Assembly: GCA_023647555.1 (NCBI GenBank) | Contig: JALRLY010000275.1 | Span: 124,001 to 188,000 of the forward strand | From: Pancytospora philotis | Taxonomy: Eukaryota > Microsporidia | Length of the DNA: 64,000 bases | Reading direction: 5' to 3' | Shown: positions 24,565-35,000 of the stretch, piece by piece | Position numbering within the stretch: position 1 is the first letter of the stretch | Layout: each line of letters starts with the position of its first letter | The notes under the pieces: generated by a model | What the model was told of the DNA's origin: nothing | Seen by the model: only the letters and a program-made list of their open reading frames with translations | The model's database searches: none | Position numbers and translations under genes: made by a program

Positions 24565-27561
24565 TCACAGCTCGAGGACATCGGCCTTGGACTCCGTCCG
24601 CTCAGACTGCAGAGCATCGGCCGCCGGGAGAGCGCTGCTCTTGACGAAGCCGTCCGCCTCCAGCCGCCTGACGACCTCGCTGACGTCGTCCGTGCCCGCC
24701 GCGCCGGCGTGCGCGCAGCAGTACACACCGCTTTTCCTGAGCACCTTGAGCCGGTCGGACATGATTCTGCAGAGCGTGAGTCGGAATTCGGGGCTGAGCT
24801 CCGCCAGCATCGGGTAGATGTGCGCGAACACGCGCGCCAGCAGGATGAGCGAGTCGCTCAGGTAGTTCAGTATCTGCGCTGCGTAGCTCCGCAGGCGCTC
24901 CGGCCCGCCGTTGCATTTGTATAGCAGATACGCGAGCTTGTCGAAGTCGGCGAACACGGGGTCGTCGAGCGGACAGCGGTCCTTGTGGATCTCCCTGACG
25001 ACCCGCAGATTGAGCAGCGAGTTCGAGGCGGCAAACAGCCGCAGGAGGTTCTGTGCGTCCTTCAGCTGCTCCACGTAGCGCTCCGAGAACGCGAAGCCGC
25101 CGAACTCTGGCGTGGCGGTGTTCGCCAGCTCCTCGCTGCGGGGCCGCGCGGGCAGCTTAGCTATAGAAACAGCATGCGCGAGCGCATCAGCATCGGCGCA
25201 GCGGCACAGCAGGGTGAAGCCGTCGTCGTTGTACAGTGCGATGCCTCTGAACAACGCGATATCAGCGGCCGACAGGCTCGATTTGTGGCTGAGGTAGTGG
25301 AGCTTGGAGGCGTCGTCGAGGCGGCCGAGCAGGTCGGGCCTGCGATCGATGGCGCTGGAGAGCAGCTCGCCGCGGAGGAACGACGGATCGTCGAGCAGCG
25401 CGGCATTGTTGCCGATGAGCCGCGCAAGGAGCTCGCGCAGGAACGCCGCGTGGCCTCTGAAGTCCGAAGCGGAAAGGGCGGAGAGCAGGGTCTGGGCGTT
25501 CGCATTGAATGCCTGCCGCGACACGAAGGAGAGGCCCAGAAATGCCTCGACCACGCCGGTGAATGCAGGCGCGACGCGCTCGAGGGGGTCGGTGCCTCCC
25601 TCCGATTGGTCCGCTGCGGAGCGCGAGGAGACGAAGAGCGAGCGGATGTCCGAGAGCATGCCGGTCTTCGGCTTTTCGGCCTTGGCGAGGAGCCTGAGGA
25701 AGTCGGTCGCCAGCTCTGGGGTGAGAGCATACATGCCTGTGTAGCAGATGCAGGCAGATATGGCCCTGGGCGCGTTTGCCTTGTGCCGGGCGATGTACTC
25801 GGCCAGTATCGCGCCCGAGCCCAGCAGGCCGCAGGTCCGGGCAAACGCGTCCGCTTCCATGAAGAAGTAGGAGCGGAACGAGCGCGCAAACAAGATGCGG
25901 TAAGCAAGCAGCACGCAGCCGCCGCACAGGTCGAGCAGAGGCGCCTCGGACGCTTCGGCGTTATCGCTGCCGCCCAGCTCCTGCATAAGCGCCGCGCCCG
26001 GGGCCTCCCAGGAAATGGAAGCGGCGGCGTCGGGCTGCTCTGCGGCGCAAAGTGGCTGCGCATCCGGGCAGCTGAATGGCGGCCCCTCGGCCAGGCGCTG
26101 GCTCAGGAGGAACTTGTCGAAGCTGTCCGTCCAGGCCGTGGGGAACTTGATCTCGTAGTCGCGGATGCTGATGTAGTAGGCGCACAGGAGGTCCTTGTCC
26201 GCGACATCGCGGCCGCCCGCGCTGACGAGGCGGTGGTACTCGTCGAACGACGGCTTCTTCTCGAGCAGCGGGTTGTGCAGCATGGTGTTGAGCACGACGA
26301 AGCTGTAGGCGAGGCTCTTGTAGCCGTCGAACGTCTCCGTGTCCGCGGCCAGCGCCGGGTCGTTCTGCGCGAGGAAGGCAGACACGAAGACGCTGATGAT
26401 CCGCTCGATGATCTGCGACTCGCCGATGAGGTGGAAGGAGGCGAGGAAGGTCCTCAGCGCCTCCAGCAGGTCGAGCTTGGCGAAGCTGAAGGACTCTGCG
26501 AACGCCACAAGAGCGGCGCTGTTCTTCGCCGAGCACACGAGCTCTCCCAGTGCGCGCAGGTTCGTGCGCGGCGAGATCCGCAGCTGCCCGGGCGCGAGCG
26601 GCCCGAGCTTCCCGGTCTCGTTGAAGGACTCGATCGCCTCGCCGAAGCGCCGCTTGCTCAGCACCGATTGCGCGACACGCGCAGCCGCGTCTCGGCAGTC
26701 CGCTGCGCCCGCACGGTTGGCGCAGCGGTCGCCGGCCAGCGCCGTGTGCCGCTGCATATCGGCGGACAGGCACGCAAGGATGTCATCCGCGGCGCCAAAG
26801 TGGCTCCGCGCGAGGTCCTTCATGTAGTAGACGCAGTCGAAGCGGTAGAACATCTCGGCGATCGTGTAGGGGCTCGCCACGCCCCAGCGCCCGATCAGCC
26901 AGTCGCACGCATGGCCGGCCTCGCCGCGCACCAGCTGGTACACGAGCTCGCGCGTGTGCGGCACCTCGTAGCCGATCTTCGCCAGGCGCGCGCCCAGGCC
27001 GCGGAAGTCGACGAGGAACTCCCGGAGGAACGGGAAGTTCGCGTAGAACTGGCGCTGCATGAAGAGCTCGACGAAGCCCGAGCGCAGCACGGCAGAGAAG
27101 CCCTCGTAGACGGCCGGGTCGAAGCACAGCCCGTTCTCGATGAGGTACAGGTACCTGTAGAAGATCTCCGCCCGCTGCTTCTCGTCGAGCAGCGCGTACG
27201 CCCGCCCGACCAGCCCGAAATAGGCGGTGGCCAGCGCGCCGAGGTACTTGTCCTGCGCCGTGAACTTCAGGCCGACGAGCGCCGCGCCGTCCAGCCCGGC
27301 ATAGGGCGCGGGCCCGCCGGGGCTGCAGGGGTGCGCGCGCATGATGCTGAGCAGGTGGAGAAGCTCCTTGTTGCTCAGCTTGCTCAGAGCCAGGGCGCGG
27401 CTGTACAGCTCCGGGAGCCCGCAGTCCCTGGTCTGCTGCAGGAGCGCCCTCATCTCCTTCGAGGCCGACAGCGGCGGCTGCCCAAACAGCGCGCGCACCG
27501 CCGCCGCGCTGATCGCGCGCCGCCCATCGTCTGGCAGAGTTTTTCTGTCGCCGTCACTCAT
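24565..27561 (-). CDS. Sec7-domain ARF guanine-nucleotide exchange factor
   Basis: 998 residues. The Sec7 domain lies at about 298-450: 'LSKRRFGEAIESFNETGKLG', 'DLLEALRTFLASFHLIGESQ' and 'SLAYSFVVLNTMLHNPLLEKK'. The Glu in HLIGESQ is the glutamic finger that expels GDP from Arf. Upstream is a helical region like the DCB-HUS part of the large Golgi GEFs (Gea/GBF1 or Sec7/BIG); downstream are helical HDS-like repeats. The large GEFs exceed 1,400 residues, so this is a compact form. It acts at the Golgi in vesicle budding. The antisense strand has a 928-codon open frame that I consider a GC artefact. The start ATG lies three bases after CCCC (CCCCTGA), without an AAATTT box. Confidence 0.88.
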   Translation of the reverse strand: MSDGDRKTLPDDGRRAISAAAVRALFGQPPLSASKEMRALLQQTRDCGLPELYSRALALSKLSNKELLHLLSIMRAHPCSPGGPAPYAGLDGAALVGLKFTAQDKYLGALATAYFGLVGRAYALLDEKQRAEIFYRYLYLIENGLCFDPAVYEGFSAVLRSGFVELFMQRQFYANFPFLREFLVDFRGLGARLAKIGYEVPHTRELVYQLVRGEAGHACDWLIGRWGVASPYTIAEMFYRFDCVYYMKDLARSHFGAADDILACLSADMQRHTALAGDRCANRAGAADCRDAAARVAQSVLSKRRFGEAIESFNETGKLGPLAPGQLRISPRTNLRALGELVCSAKNSAALVAFAESFSFAKLDLLEALRTFLASFHLIGESQIIERIISVFVSAFLAQNDPALAADTETFDGYKSLAYSFVVLNTMLHNPLLEKKPSFDEYHRLVSAGGRDVADKDLLCAYYISIRDYEIKFPTAWTDSFDKFLLSQRLAEGPPFSCPDAQPLCAAEQPDAAASISWEAPGAALMQELGGSDNAEASEAPLLDLCGGCVLLAYRILFARSFRSYFFMEADAFARTCGLLGSGAILAEYIARHKANAPRAISACICYTGMYALTPELATDFLRLLAKAEKPKTGMLSDIRSLFVSSRSAADQSEGGTDPLERVAPAFTGVVEAFLGLSFVSRQAFNANAQTLLSALSASDFRGHAAFLRELLARLIGNNAALLDDPSFLRGELLSSAIDRRPDLLGRLDDASKLHYLSHKSSLSAADIALFRGIALYNDDGFTLLCRCADADALAHAVSIAKLPARPRSEELANTATPEFGGFAFSERYVEQLKDAQNLLRLFAASNSLLNLRVVREIHKDRCPLDDPVFADFDKLAYLLYKCNGGPERLRSYAAQILNYLSDSLILLARVFAHIYPMLAELSPEFRLTLCRIMSDRLKVLRKSGVYCCAHAGAAGTDDVSEVVRRLEADGFVKSSALPAADALQSERTESKADVLEL

Positions 27562-27799
27562 TCAGGGGTCTGGTGTGCACAGGGTGAAGTGGCAGCCAGG
27601 ACGCAGCCAGCGCGCCCGTGCGGCGCGGCAGGGAAAGGCAGAGTTGGTGAAGCCAATGAAGCCGCAGGGGCAGACATCGCCGCAGGCGGAGCCCATCCCG
27701 GCCGCCCAGCCAGGAAATCGCTCCGGGCAGGAAAGCCGCGGGACAGCCGCGGCGCAGAGCGTCGGATCTAAAAATTTAATATTGGCATCTCGCGCCCGC

Positions 27800-28258
27800 C
27801 TAGTAGTACTTAGGCACGTGGTCGATAAAATTTTTCCAGTAGTAAATTTTGTCGCCAGGAATGTTCTTCTCTATGATGTCGATCAGCGTGAGCACGTCGA
27901 TGGTCCCGTGCTTGTCCTTCGCGCGGCGGTCGCTCTCGACGGGCGACGACGAGTGCCGGTCCTCCTCCTTGCTCTCGCGGTTGTTGCGCTGGTTCTGGAA
28001 CCAGATCTGGATGCCGCGGTTCGTGTGGTTGAGCAGCAGCGCGAGGTCGTCGCGCGTCTGCTTCGACGGGAAGCGCGTCAGGCGGAACACCTCCTTGAGC
28101 ACGCTCTTCTGGAACTCGTTCTTCTGCGTCCGCAGATTCCGGAAGTCGCCGTTGCTCTCGTCGTTCTTCATCTTGAGCAGCCCGAGCACGGCCTGCAGGT
28201 TCCGCTTGCGCGCGCGCTCCTTGTGCCCGTCGTAGTCCGTGCACGCTTGCGAAAACAT
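27800..28258 (-). CDS. Homeodomain transcription factor
   Basis: 152 residues. The homeodomain spans about 45-105: 'RTQKNEFQKSVLKEVFRLTR', then 'FPSKQTRDDLALLL' and the recognition helix 'GIQIWFQNQRNNRE' with the invariant W-F-N-R core. A Ser/Asp/Arg linker follows, and the tail is 'IDIIEKNIPGDKIYYWKNF'. Microsporidia keep a small set of such proteins; the target is unknown. The upstream codon that would lengthen the protein is GTG, while AAAAATTTTAATAC and CAGCCC sit directly in front of this ATG. Confidence 0.9.
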   Translation of the reverse strand: MFSQACTDYDGHKERARKRNLQAVLGLLKMKNDESNGDFRNLRTQKNEFQKSVLKEVFRLTRFPSKQTRDDLALLLNHTNRGIQIWFQNQRNNRESKEEDRHSSSPVESDRRAKDKHGTIDVLTLIDIIEKNIPGDKIYYWKNFIDHVPKYY

Positions 28259-29051
28259 GGGCTGCAGACCATATGTATTAAAATTTTTCACTAATTTAAT
28301 TATGAATTAATTCCGCGCGCGCAACGCCCGGGCCGCTGCAGCTAGCCGGCGCGGCGGCCGGTGGTGCCATTTGAAGGCTTATAAACGGGAATTCACCATG
28401 CGAGGTGGCGCACATGTCGGCCGGGCGCTCGCAAGACTGCCACCGCTACGACCGCACTCGGTACTCAAACTGCGGTGCGGTCAGAGCGCGCACTGGCGCG
28501 CCCGCAGGGCTCATATTCGCTCGTGCGTTATTTTGATTTTTTTCATCAGCTAAGAAATTTGACACGTCAATGAAAAAATATTAATAGAAATGCTGCTCAC
28601 CAGCAGAGGTTCTCGGGCCGGGCGCTCGCGGTGCCGACTGGCCTGAGATAGTATGCGAGAGCGGCAGCTGCACAGTGGTACGGGTGTGCTGTTAGTCTGT
28701 GTGCAGTATTTTCTTACTGGCGCTTATGCGGCACAACGCACCGATGAATACCTTCCTTCGGGTAGCGGCTATTTCTCAGAAAAGCATAGGGTTTCCGCTG
28801 ATGCACAGGCTTGTAGGCGGCCTCAGTTGGGCTCGCGTGTTTGCTCTAGCTAAGATGTCTGCAACTAGCCTGAAAGCAGCATGCACAAAGTGATCTGCTT
28901 ATGCGAGCAGCTCCGAAGCCGGAGGCGCTACCCGGCGTACGAAGTGGATGCGCCTGCGTCTTATACTCCATTTTTTCAACAGCTCTATGTAGCTTTATCG
29001 GTGCACGCCACCGATAAAATTTGCATAAAAGGCAGGTTCGATGCAGCCCCA
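28259..29051. other. Start of the accessory island, no firm gene
   Basis: A 66-codon frame at 28653-28853 begins with a hydrophobic stretch (GVLLVCVQYFLTGAYA) that looks like a signal peptide, but it has no start box and a shapeless tail. It may be a remnant of a secreted gene. AAAATTTGC (about 29016) belongs to the next gene. Confidence 0.35.
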
Positions 29052-30407
29052 ATGAAGCTGGGAGCTATACCGTGCTTGCTGCTTGCGCAGTTCTGCGTGC
29101 CCAAAGCAGCTATTAAAATGCCGGAGTTCAAGAAAGTTGATTATTATCATTTTGGCAATGTGCGTCTCGCAGAACTCAGTGAGCTCGAGAAACGCATTTT
29201 AGACCCGCTATACCGACACTGCGCAGCGTACGCATGCCCTGAGTGTCCGCTTGCCGCGATCGATGAGCGGCTTACGCAGATCGCCACGGATGAGAAATCG
29301 CGCGGTATCGTACTGACGGTGCTTGCTGAGTACGCCTATCCTGCGCTGCTCGAGCGGAAATTGCTGGCAGAGTTCGGCTACGCGAGTCACTTGCTGTTGC
29401 GTAAGCTTTTTCGCGGGCGTTATGCCTACGGCCTCAACCTCGCGCCCGGGACGCTTTGTGCGTGCAGCCTACGCCGGGAATTCACACGGCGAGTTGCCCG
29501 CTCCCTGGAAAAGCTGAGGAAAATCAACGGGGTCGTATCAGAGGCACTGGCATCGGATGCCAGTATGGGGCTCACGCGGCTTGTCGAGACAGGCGGAGAG
29601 CACAGCGGCTCAGTAGACTTGGCGATTTATATGCTTCGCGTGATGGGGAGCCTGGGCGCTGCTCTGCTGACCACGGCATTCCAGCAGCTGGTTGATTCGT
29701 GGGCCGGCGATATCCACCGCCGCGAGAAGCTGCTGCCGGTGGTCACTGGTGTCATTCGGATCGTGCAGCAGCCAAAGATGTTCGATGAAAAAGCGCAACA
29801 AGGTATGCGTAAGCATGTTGTGGAGTATGTCATGCGTACGAACGAACCGGAGTGCTTCAGCCTGTTCAACGGGTTCTACATGACGTACAATATCACCCAG
29901 TATGTCTTCGGGCTTGTGGACAGACAAAAATATGCAGGCGTCGACCCGTGGCTCATCCTGAACTACATTGAATACTCAAATACATTAGAAAGGAGTGAGG
30001 ATAGAAGTGAGAGACTGTTTGACGCCCTGTTGCCCTCATTCGCCGAGTTCCATGTCTCTAAAACCAGTTGGAACAGCGATGCGCGGTTCTTCAACGCAAT
30101 ATCGTACAGATGGCTGCTTAGGATGTTCGATGATCTGCATGCCAGCGCTGCCAAGTATGCCAATTTAAGCGAGCTCATGGAAGACTATATGAAAATGCTG
30201 GGCTATCCCGTGTTTATTGACATGCTGAAGGCGGAGCAGATCGCTCCCAAACGCAAAAAGCTCGTAATTTTTATGCTCAAGCACCAAAAAGAGGAGAAGA
30301 TGCTGCAGTACAAAGAAATGCTCTATCATAGCATCAATACTGATAATGCAATGAGCAATCATATTGTATCGATATTGAGATTGCTTGCGCGATTGTATAG
30401 TATTTAA
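29052..30407 (+). CDS. Secreted orphan protein, 451 residues
   Basis: The chosen ATG is preceded by AAAATTTGC (about 29016) and GCCCCA, and opens a signal peptide (MKLGAIPCLLLAQFCVPKAA). A frame 57 codons longer would bury this leader. The mature protein is helical with a Cys cluster near 55-65 (HCAAYACPECP), 'RYAYGLNLAPGTLCACSLRR', and a long helical C-terminal half. No family is recognised. Its codon use is less GC-rich than in the housekeeping genes. It sits alone between the homeodomain gene and the GFAT-like gene and has no close paralogue in the window. Confidence 0.75.
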   Translation: MKLGAIPCLLLAQFCVPKAAIKMPEFKKVDYYHFGNVRLAELSELEKRILDPLYRHCAAYACPECPLAAIDERLTQIATDEKSRGIVLTVLAEYAYPALLERKLLAEFGYASHLLLRKLFRGRYAYGLNLAPGTLCACSLRREFTRRVARSLEKLRKINGVVSEALASDASMGLTRLVETGGEHSGSVDLAIYMLRVMGSLGAALLTTAFQQLVDSWAGDIHRREKLLPVVTGVIRIVQQPKMFDEKAQQGMRKHVVEYVMRTNEPECFSLFNGFYMTYNITQYVFGLVDRQKYAGVDPWLILNYIEYSNTLERSEDRSERLFDALLPSFAEFHVSKTSWNSDARFFNAISYRWLLRMFDDLHASAAKYANLSELMEDYMKMLGYPVFIDMLKAEQIAPKRKKLVIFMLKHQKEEKMLQYKEMLYHSINTDNAMSNHIVSILRLLARLYSI

Positions 30408-30781
30408 AAATTGGCTGTCTGCGTTGCCCTCTTTTCTCGTATTTCAGGTGCATCAATGAATAAACGCATTATGGCATTGGATGATTCATTTTAAGGCTAG
30501 GAGTAGATACATGCGAAGTACCGCAGCAGTAGCCGATACAGCTCGGCATGTGGTTTCGTAGCGCCGCGACTATGAAGGCCCCAATTGCATGATAGTGTCT
30601 TTTCAACTGGATTACGCACTGTTCATTCGACTAAGCTTTCAGCGCTGCACGTTTATGCGCGCATGATTAGCATAGAAAATAAATGCAGTTCTTATAATGG
30701 CTTATATACTGCCAAGTCAAAGCGGTGCGGCCCGAGCCTTACAATATGGCATCAGACCGGATGTTTTATTTGAATGCATGG
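30408..30781. other. Intergenic region, nothing recognised
   Basis: AT-richer spacer between convergent genes. The minus strand carries AATAAA shortly after the stop of the GFAT-like gene (plus-strand TTTATT near 30765). No RNA gene is seen. Confidence 0.4.
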
Positions 30782-31633
30782 TCAGCCTGCTTTCGCCGTC
30801 CACTCTGGCTCGGCGCCGTTCGCTGTGCGTACCCAGACTGCGCCGTCGCTGACGACCGCTGTGTCGCCGGTCCGCAGCTGCATCGTGCTCTTGACTGCGC
30901 GCGTGAAGATGCTGTCTGTCCCTGAGCTGATCTCTACGTGGTGTCCGCGGGCCTGCAGCACGTATAGGCTCTGCCCTGGCGCCATTGCGAAGCGCGGACG
31001 GCGGTTGCCGACGCCGATATACAGGGGCACGCCGCGCGAGCAGCAGAGGAGCTGGCCGGGGAAGTGCGGCGACACCGCGGCTATGGCGTAGCAGCCCACA
31101 CAGCGCTCGGTCACTCTTCCACACAGCTCCTCGAACGAGCAGCCTGCGCTTGCAGGCCCGCGCTGGACACTCCGGTAGCTGCGCATGAACAGTTCAGAGA
31201 ACAGCGCAGCATGCGTAGCGAACCCGCTTCTTGCCGGCCCCTCAGCACGTGCCTCCTCCATGAGCGCAAGTGTATTCGTGAGCAAGCCGTTGAAGGCGAC
31301 GGCAAAGTGCGCCGTCTGTGGCGCCCCCACTTGATCACTGGGCAGCGGGAAATCCCTGTCGTGCATGCCAGCCTGGACGAGGCCTATATTGGCTACGGAT
31401 TTAGAAGCTCGCGCTCCGAGGCCCGTCTCACGGATGCAGGTGCACAAACGCCTGGCTGCCTCGGCTCCGGCATAATCAGCCGTTAGCAGTTGCCCATCAT
31501 CGCCGATAAAGGCAAAACTGGCATAATCGCCGGCTGGGTGGGCGAGCGAAATGAGGCTGTGCGCCAGCACGCTGAGAATATCTCTGGTGCCCGTGGAAGC
31601 TGGGTAGTTGGCGAGCGCGTAAAAGCAGCTCAT
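30782..31633 (-). CDS. Stand-alone degenerate glutaminase domain of GFAT (GlmS-like)
   Basis: 283 residues. The sequence follows the N-terminal glutaminase half of glutamine-fructose-6-phosphate aminotransferase: 'CFYALANYPASTGTRDIL', 'AVAFNGLLTNTLALMEEA' for the HNGIITN segment, 'HFPGQLLCCSRGVPLYIGV' for the stretch before the linker, and 'LRTGDTAVVSDGAVWVR' for the last strand. It then stops where the sugar-isomerase domains should begin. The nucleophile Cys, normally residue 2 and exposed by Met removal, is residue 3 here behind a Ser, and an in-frame stop five codons upstream fixes this start. The HTRWATHG signature is replaced by unrelated residues. Glutamine hydrolysis and sugar amination are therefore unlikely. 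No AAATTT box precedes it, so a decaying gene is an alternative. Confidence 0.75.
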   Translation of the reverse strand: MSCFYALANYPASTGTRDILSVLAHSLISLAHPAGDYASFAFIGDDGQLLTADYAGAEAARRLCTCIRETGLGARASKSVANIGLVQAGMHDRDFPLPSDQVGAPQTAHFAVAFNGLLTNTLALMEEARAEGPARSGFATHAALFSELFMRSYRSVQRGPASAGCSFEELCGRVTERCVGCYAIAAVSPHFPGQLLCCSRGVPLYIGVGNRRPRFAMAPGQSLYVLQARGHHVEISSGTDSIFTRAVKSTMQLRTGDTAVVSDGAVWVRTANGAEPEWTAKAG

Positions 31634-32099
31634 TGTGTATACCGCTCAATGGTTTTCAAGTCGCCGGCCCACCATCTGATGGGCGGACCCGGCCACGCAC
31701 CACTGATGCTCTGCGTCGTCGCGGGATGATCAACGCTGCCGCAGGCGTTTCTAACAATTCGAAGAGCCACGGTGCTTCGGCTAGCAACAATTGCTAATCT
31801 GCCAATGGTTTGCCTGACAGGCGGCGGTTCAGGCGCACAGTGCCTCCAGTTTGTCAAAATTTTGCAAACGCGGCCGGCGGGATGCGAGTGCTTATACAAA
31901 CAGAGCAGCCGCATTCGGTGCGCGGCCTGAAAAACAGACCAGCATATACAGACTGCCGCAGCTACCTGCCCATATTGGCATTCAGATGGGTGTTTTTGCC
32001 GCTTACTTAGATTGGATACCACTTGTGCTGATTGGACGCACCTGCTTTGATCGGCTGGCTGTCGCTGATATGAAAAAATTGCAACGGCAGCCCATGCCC
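31634..32099. other. Divergent spacer before the large secreted gene
   Basis: It contains AAAAAATTGC (about 32073) followed by CAGCCCATGCCC before the start of the next gene. An open extension from 31851 begins with TTG and has no coding features. Confidence 0.45.
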
Positions 32100-35000
32100 A
32101 TGCGAGTGCAGCAACTTTTGAAGACGATGCTCGTTCTTACAGAGGCTTTCGTGAGCGCGCGCCTCAGCACCAGCGCCATTATAAACGCCTGTCAAATGAA
32201 CTACGGAAACGGCGAGTTTGTGAATCTGGAGGGCCCGCTCAACATTCTCCGCGGGCATCCCTGTGTCAACAACGGCATGATTGCGAAGCAGCGCAAGTTC
32301 GCAGCGCCGATGCGTCTCGCCTACGACCTTGCCGGTGAGGCGAGCAGGAGGGACGGCGCATGCACGAGGAATGCGTCCGAGGACGAGGTTCGGGAGCTCC
32401 CCGCTAGCAGTGATGCGATGGCGTACCTGTCCGCGCATTACAGAATTCTGAAATCCATGTTCGCGATCGAGGACGATGTGGTGGTTGTGGACAAGAGCCC
32501 CCAGGCGCCGTTCTACAACCTGTACGAAAGCGAGCCTGATAGATGTCTGGAGCTGCTTGCCGTGCTGCTGGTTATTGCTGGCGGATGTGATATACGCTTT
32601 GACTCTGGCAGCGATGGCTGTAAAGCTGAGGGTGAACGAGCGATCTCTCTCGTCGCCTACGATGCTGCTGAGTCCTCCCACGTGCATGTACTGGACCTGG
32701 CGTTCGCAGATGATGCCACTATGGAAGCCGTGGAGTTCTTCGTCACGTACGGCGGCGCGAAAGCAAACCAGGTAGCTCGCTACGATCTCCACTACGCCGA
32801 CAGCCCGAGCTTCCTCATACAGGCGTACATCTGCGAGTTCCTCGGAAGTATACAGACGCACATCAGCGAGTTCGCCGCGAACTATGTCGCCCTCGAGTAT
32901 ATCTTCAAGGCAGCCAGAGAGGTTGTCGCGAAGCTTCCTGCAGACGGCCGCAATGCAAGGCTGAGGCTGCGCCTTTTTACAACTGACGTGAATTACGTGC
33001 GTAGATATAAGCAATTTGCAAGCTTTAGTGGGCTTGCAGAGGCTGAGGTAGCTTTTAACGGAGTGCAGCCCGTGCTGCTTAGGTACTGGAAGAACCTTGC
33101 GCATTGCAATTATAGCGACGGTGACGATTCCAAGAACATAGCTTCGGCGCTGCTCAAATTATGCTACTGTATGCTATCGCAGCCGACTTCCGGTTGGGTG
33201 AACACCTACTTACTGCAAATGCGACAAAATGAGCTACGAAGTGCGTTGGCAGATTTTTTGTTCCTAGCATTTGAGGCATCAAACGACCTTAATTTAGAAG
33301 GTTTATCCTCCGCGGATAAATGGGTACAAGTTGGGGAGCGCTATGAGAAGTTCCTGGCGCTGGCCCGGGCCAAGGCATCTGCAAGCGAGACCATTATGAA
33401 CTGCTACGGCGGAAACATCCCCGCTGGACTGGGGACAGACCCCAAGGACTTTCTGGTGGTGCTCGCATGGGTCCTTGGCGAGCCTGAGGCGCAGCTGCGG
33501 TCCCTGCAGCAGCTGCTGAATGAAGCTCTCGACAGTGCAGACAGCACTCCCCACTGCGCAAAGATCAGCAGCCGTGTAGCCCAGCTGCTTAATAAGTTCT
33601 CGGCTCCGGTTCCCGGGGCTCATTTCGATGTTTGCGCGGCCTCCGACGGAACGCGCTTCGGATCGCTCTCGCTTTCCTTTAAGTCAGATGTTGGTGACAT
33701 AGTTTGCGATTACGTCGTGAAGCTGGCCTTCAGGCCTGAAAAAGTCGAGATCGTGTACGTGTCTCAGCACACCACACTAACGGGCAGGCGGCACGATGGC
33801 TTGCTCTCTGCAGCCCGAACAAAAACCACGCCCCACAATCCTGAGCACAGCTTTGCGACCGAGATGTCAACCGAGCCCAACTGCCCTACCCTTTGGATGA
33901 TGATTCAAAGAAGCATTGAGCGCAGTCTTTATCCTGCCGCGCACCGAGCCCGTGCCGACGGATATGTTGAGGCGATTTACGCCGCCAATAATCCGCGGGC
34001 GTGCCAGATTGCAATCGGCCGCTGGATGGCGGACCAGCCGATGCAGTCGCTGGGTGGAGCTGTTAAGGCGGGGAGTGCGTTGCTTCCGAAGTTTAAGGAT
34101 CTGCTGGCGCAGCATGCGCTCGCTCCCGACAGTCCGGTGGTGGCCGTGCTGGACAACATCCTGGGCCACGCTGCGAGCTTTGACAATGCGTTTCGCGAGC
34201 TTTTCTCCGGGATTCTGCTCAGCCGTACCAATAGCCGCACCGATATTTTCCCAGGCATATTCTTACCCGCAGCCGCGTCCTCGTGCAGCGAGCAGGAATT
34301 GAGTCCCGCTGCTTACGACCGCTTCCTCGCCAACTTCGCGAGCTACGATATTCCCGAGATGCTGCTTCTGCACGCAGAGCTGCGCGCCCGCGACAAGATT
34401 CAGACGGCCGCTAGCGTGCACGGCCCGTGGAACAGCGATGTTTGCGCGGCGGTAGCGAGATGCTTCAAGCTCCGGTACGATGTTAGCATCCGGTGCCTAA
34501 GCGGCGAAGTGTCCGGTGTTAGTTACGATATGTACGGCAAGCGTGAGCTGTTGAGAACGGCTGCCGGCTCTGCCAACAAAGCGCAGGGCCTATGGAACAG
34601 CGATATTTTTGCGAGTGCGGTGAAGCGCTACAATCTCAGGCACGATAAAAGCTTCTGGGGCCTGAGCGGCGACACGCTCGAGGTTCGCTACTATAGGTAC
34701 ACTATCTGCGCCCTACTGGCCGCGGCTGCGCAGCCGGCCGAGTACCATGCTATGCTGCGGAGCGTTTGCGAGCACTGGAACGACTCGGCTAGCGTGTTTA
34801 AGGTGTACCTGTTGCTGCGAACGGCCTTGACAAAGCTTCCCAGGCTTGCACCGATCTCGCCCAAGCTCGTCGCAGACGTTTTTCCCAATGAGCATGAGCC
34901 CACAGCTGAGCAGGTTAAGTCGCTGCTGCGGGTCTTTGCCGTCTTTGCGTTCAAAGGAAGCGACTATCATGGTGTGTGCAGCGTGTTCCACGAGTACCGC

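Noticed and set aside
24985..27771. 928-codon open frame antisense to the Sec7 exchange factor
   Set aside because: Shadow of a GC-rich gene: Arg, Glu, Val and Leu rich, no start signal, no motif, and the opposite strand has a clear Sec7 domain.
29035..29050. GGTTCGATGC resembling a tRNA B box
   Set aside because: No matching acceptor, anticodon or D arms around it; it lies in the start region of a secreted gene.
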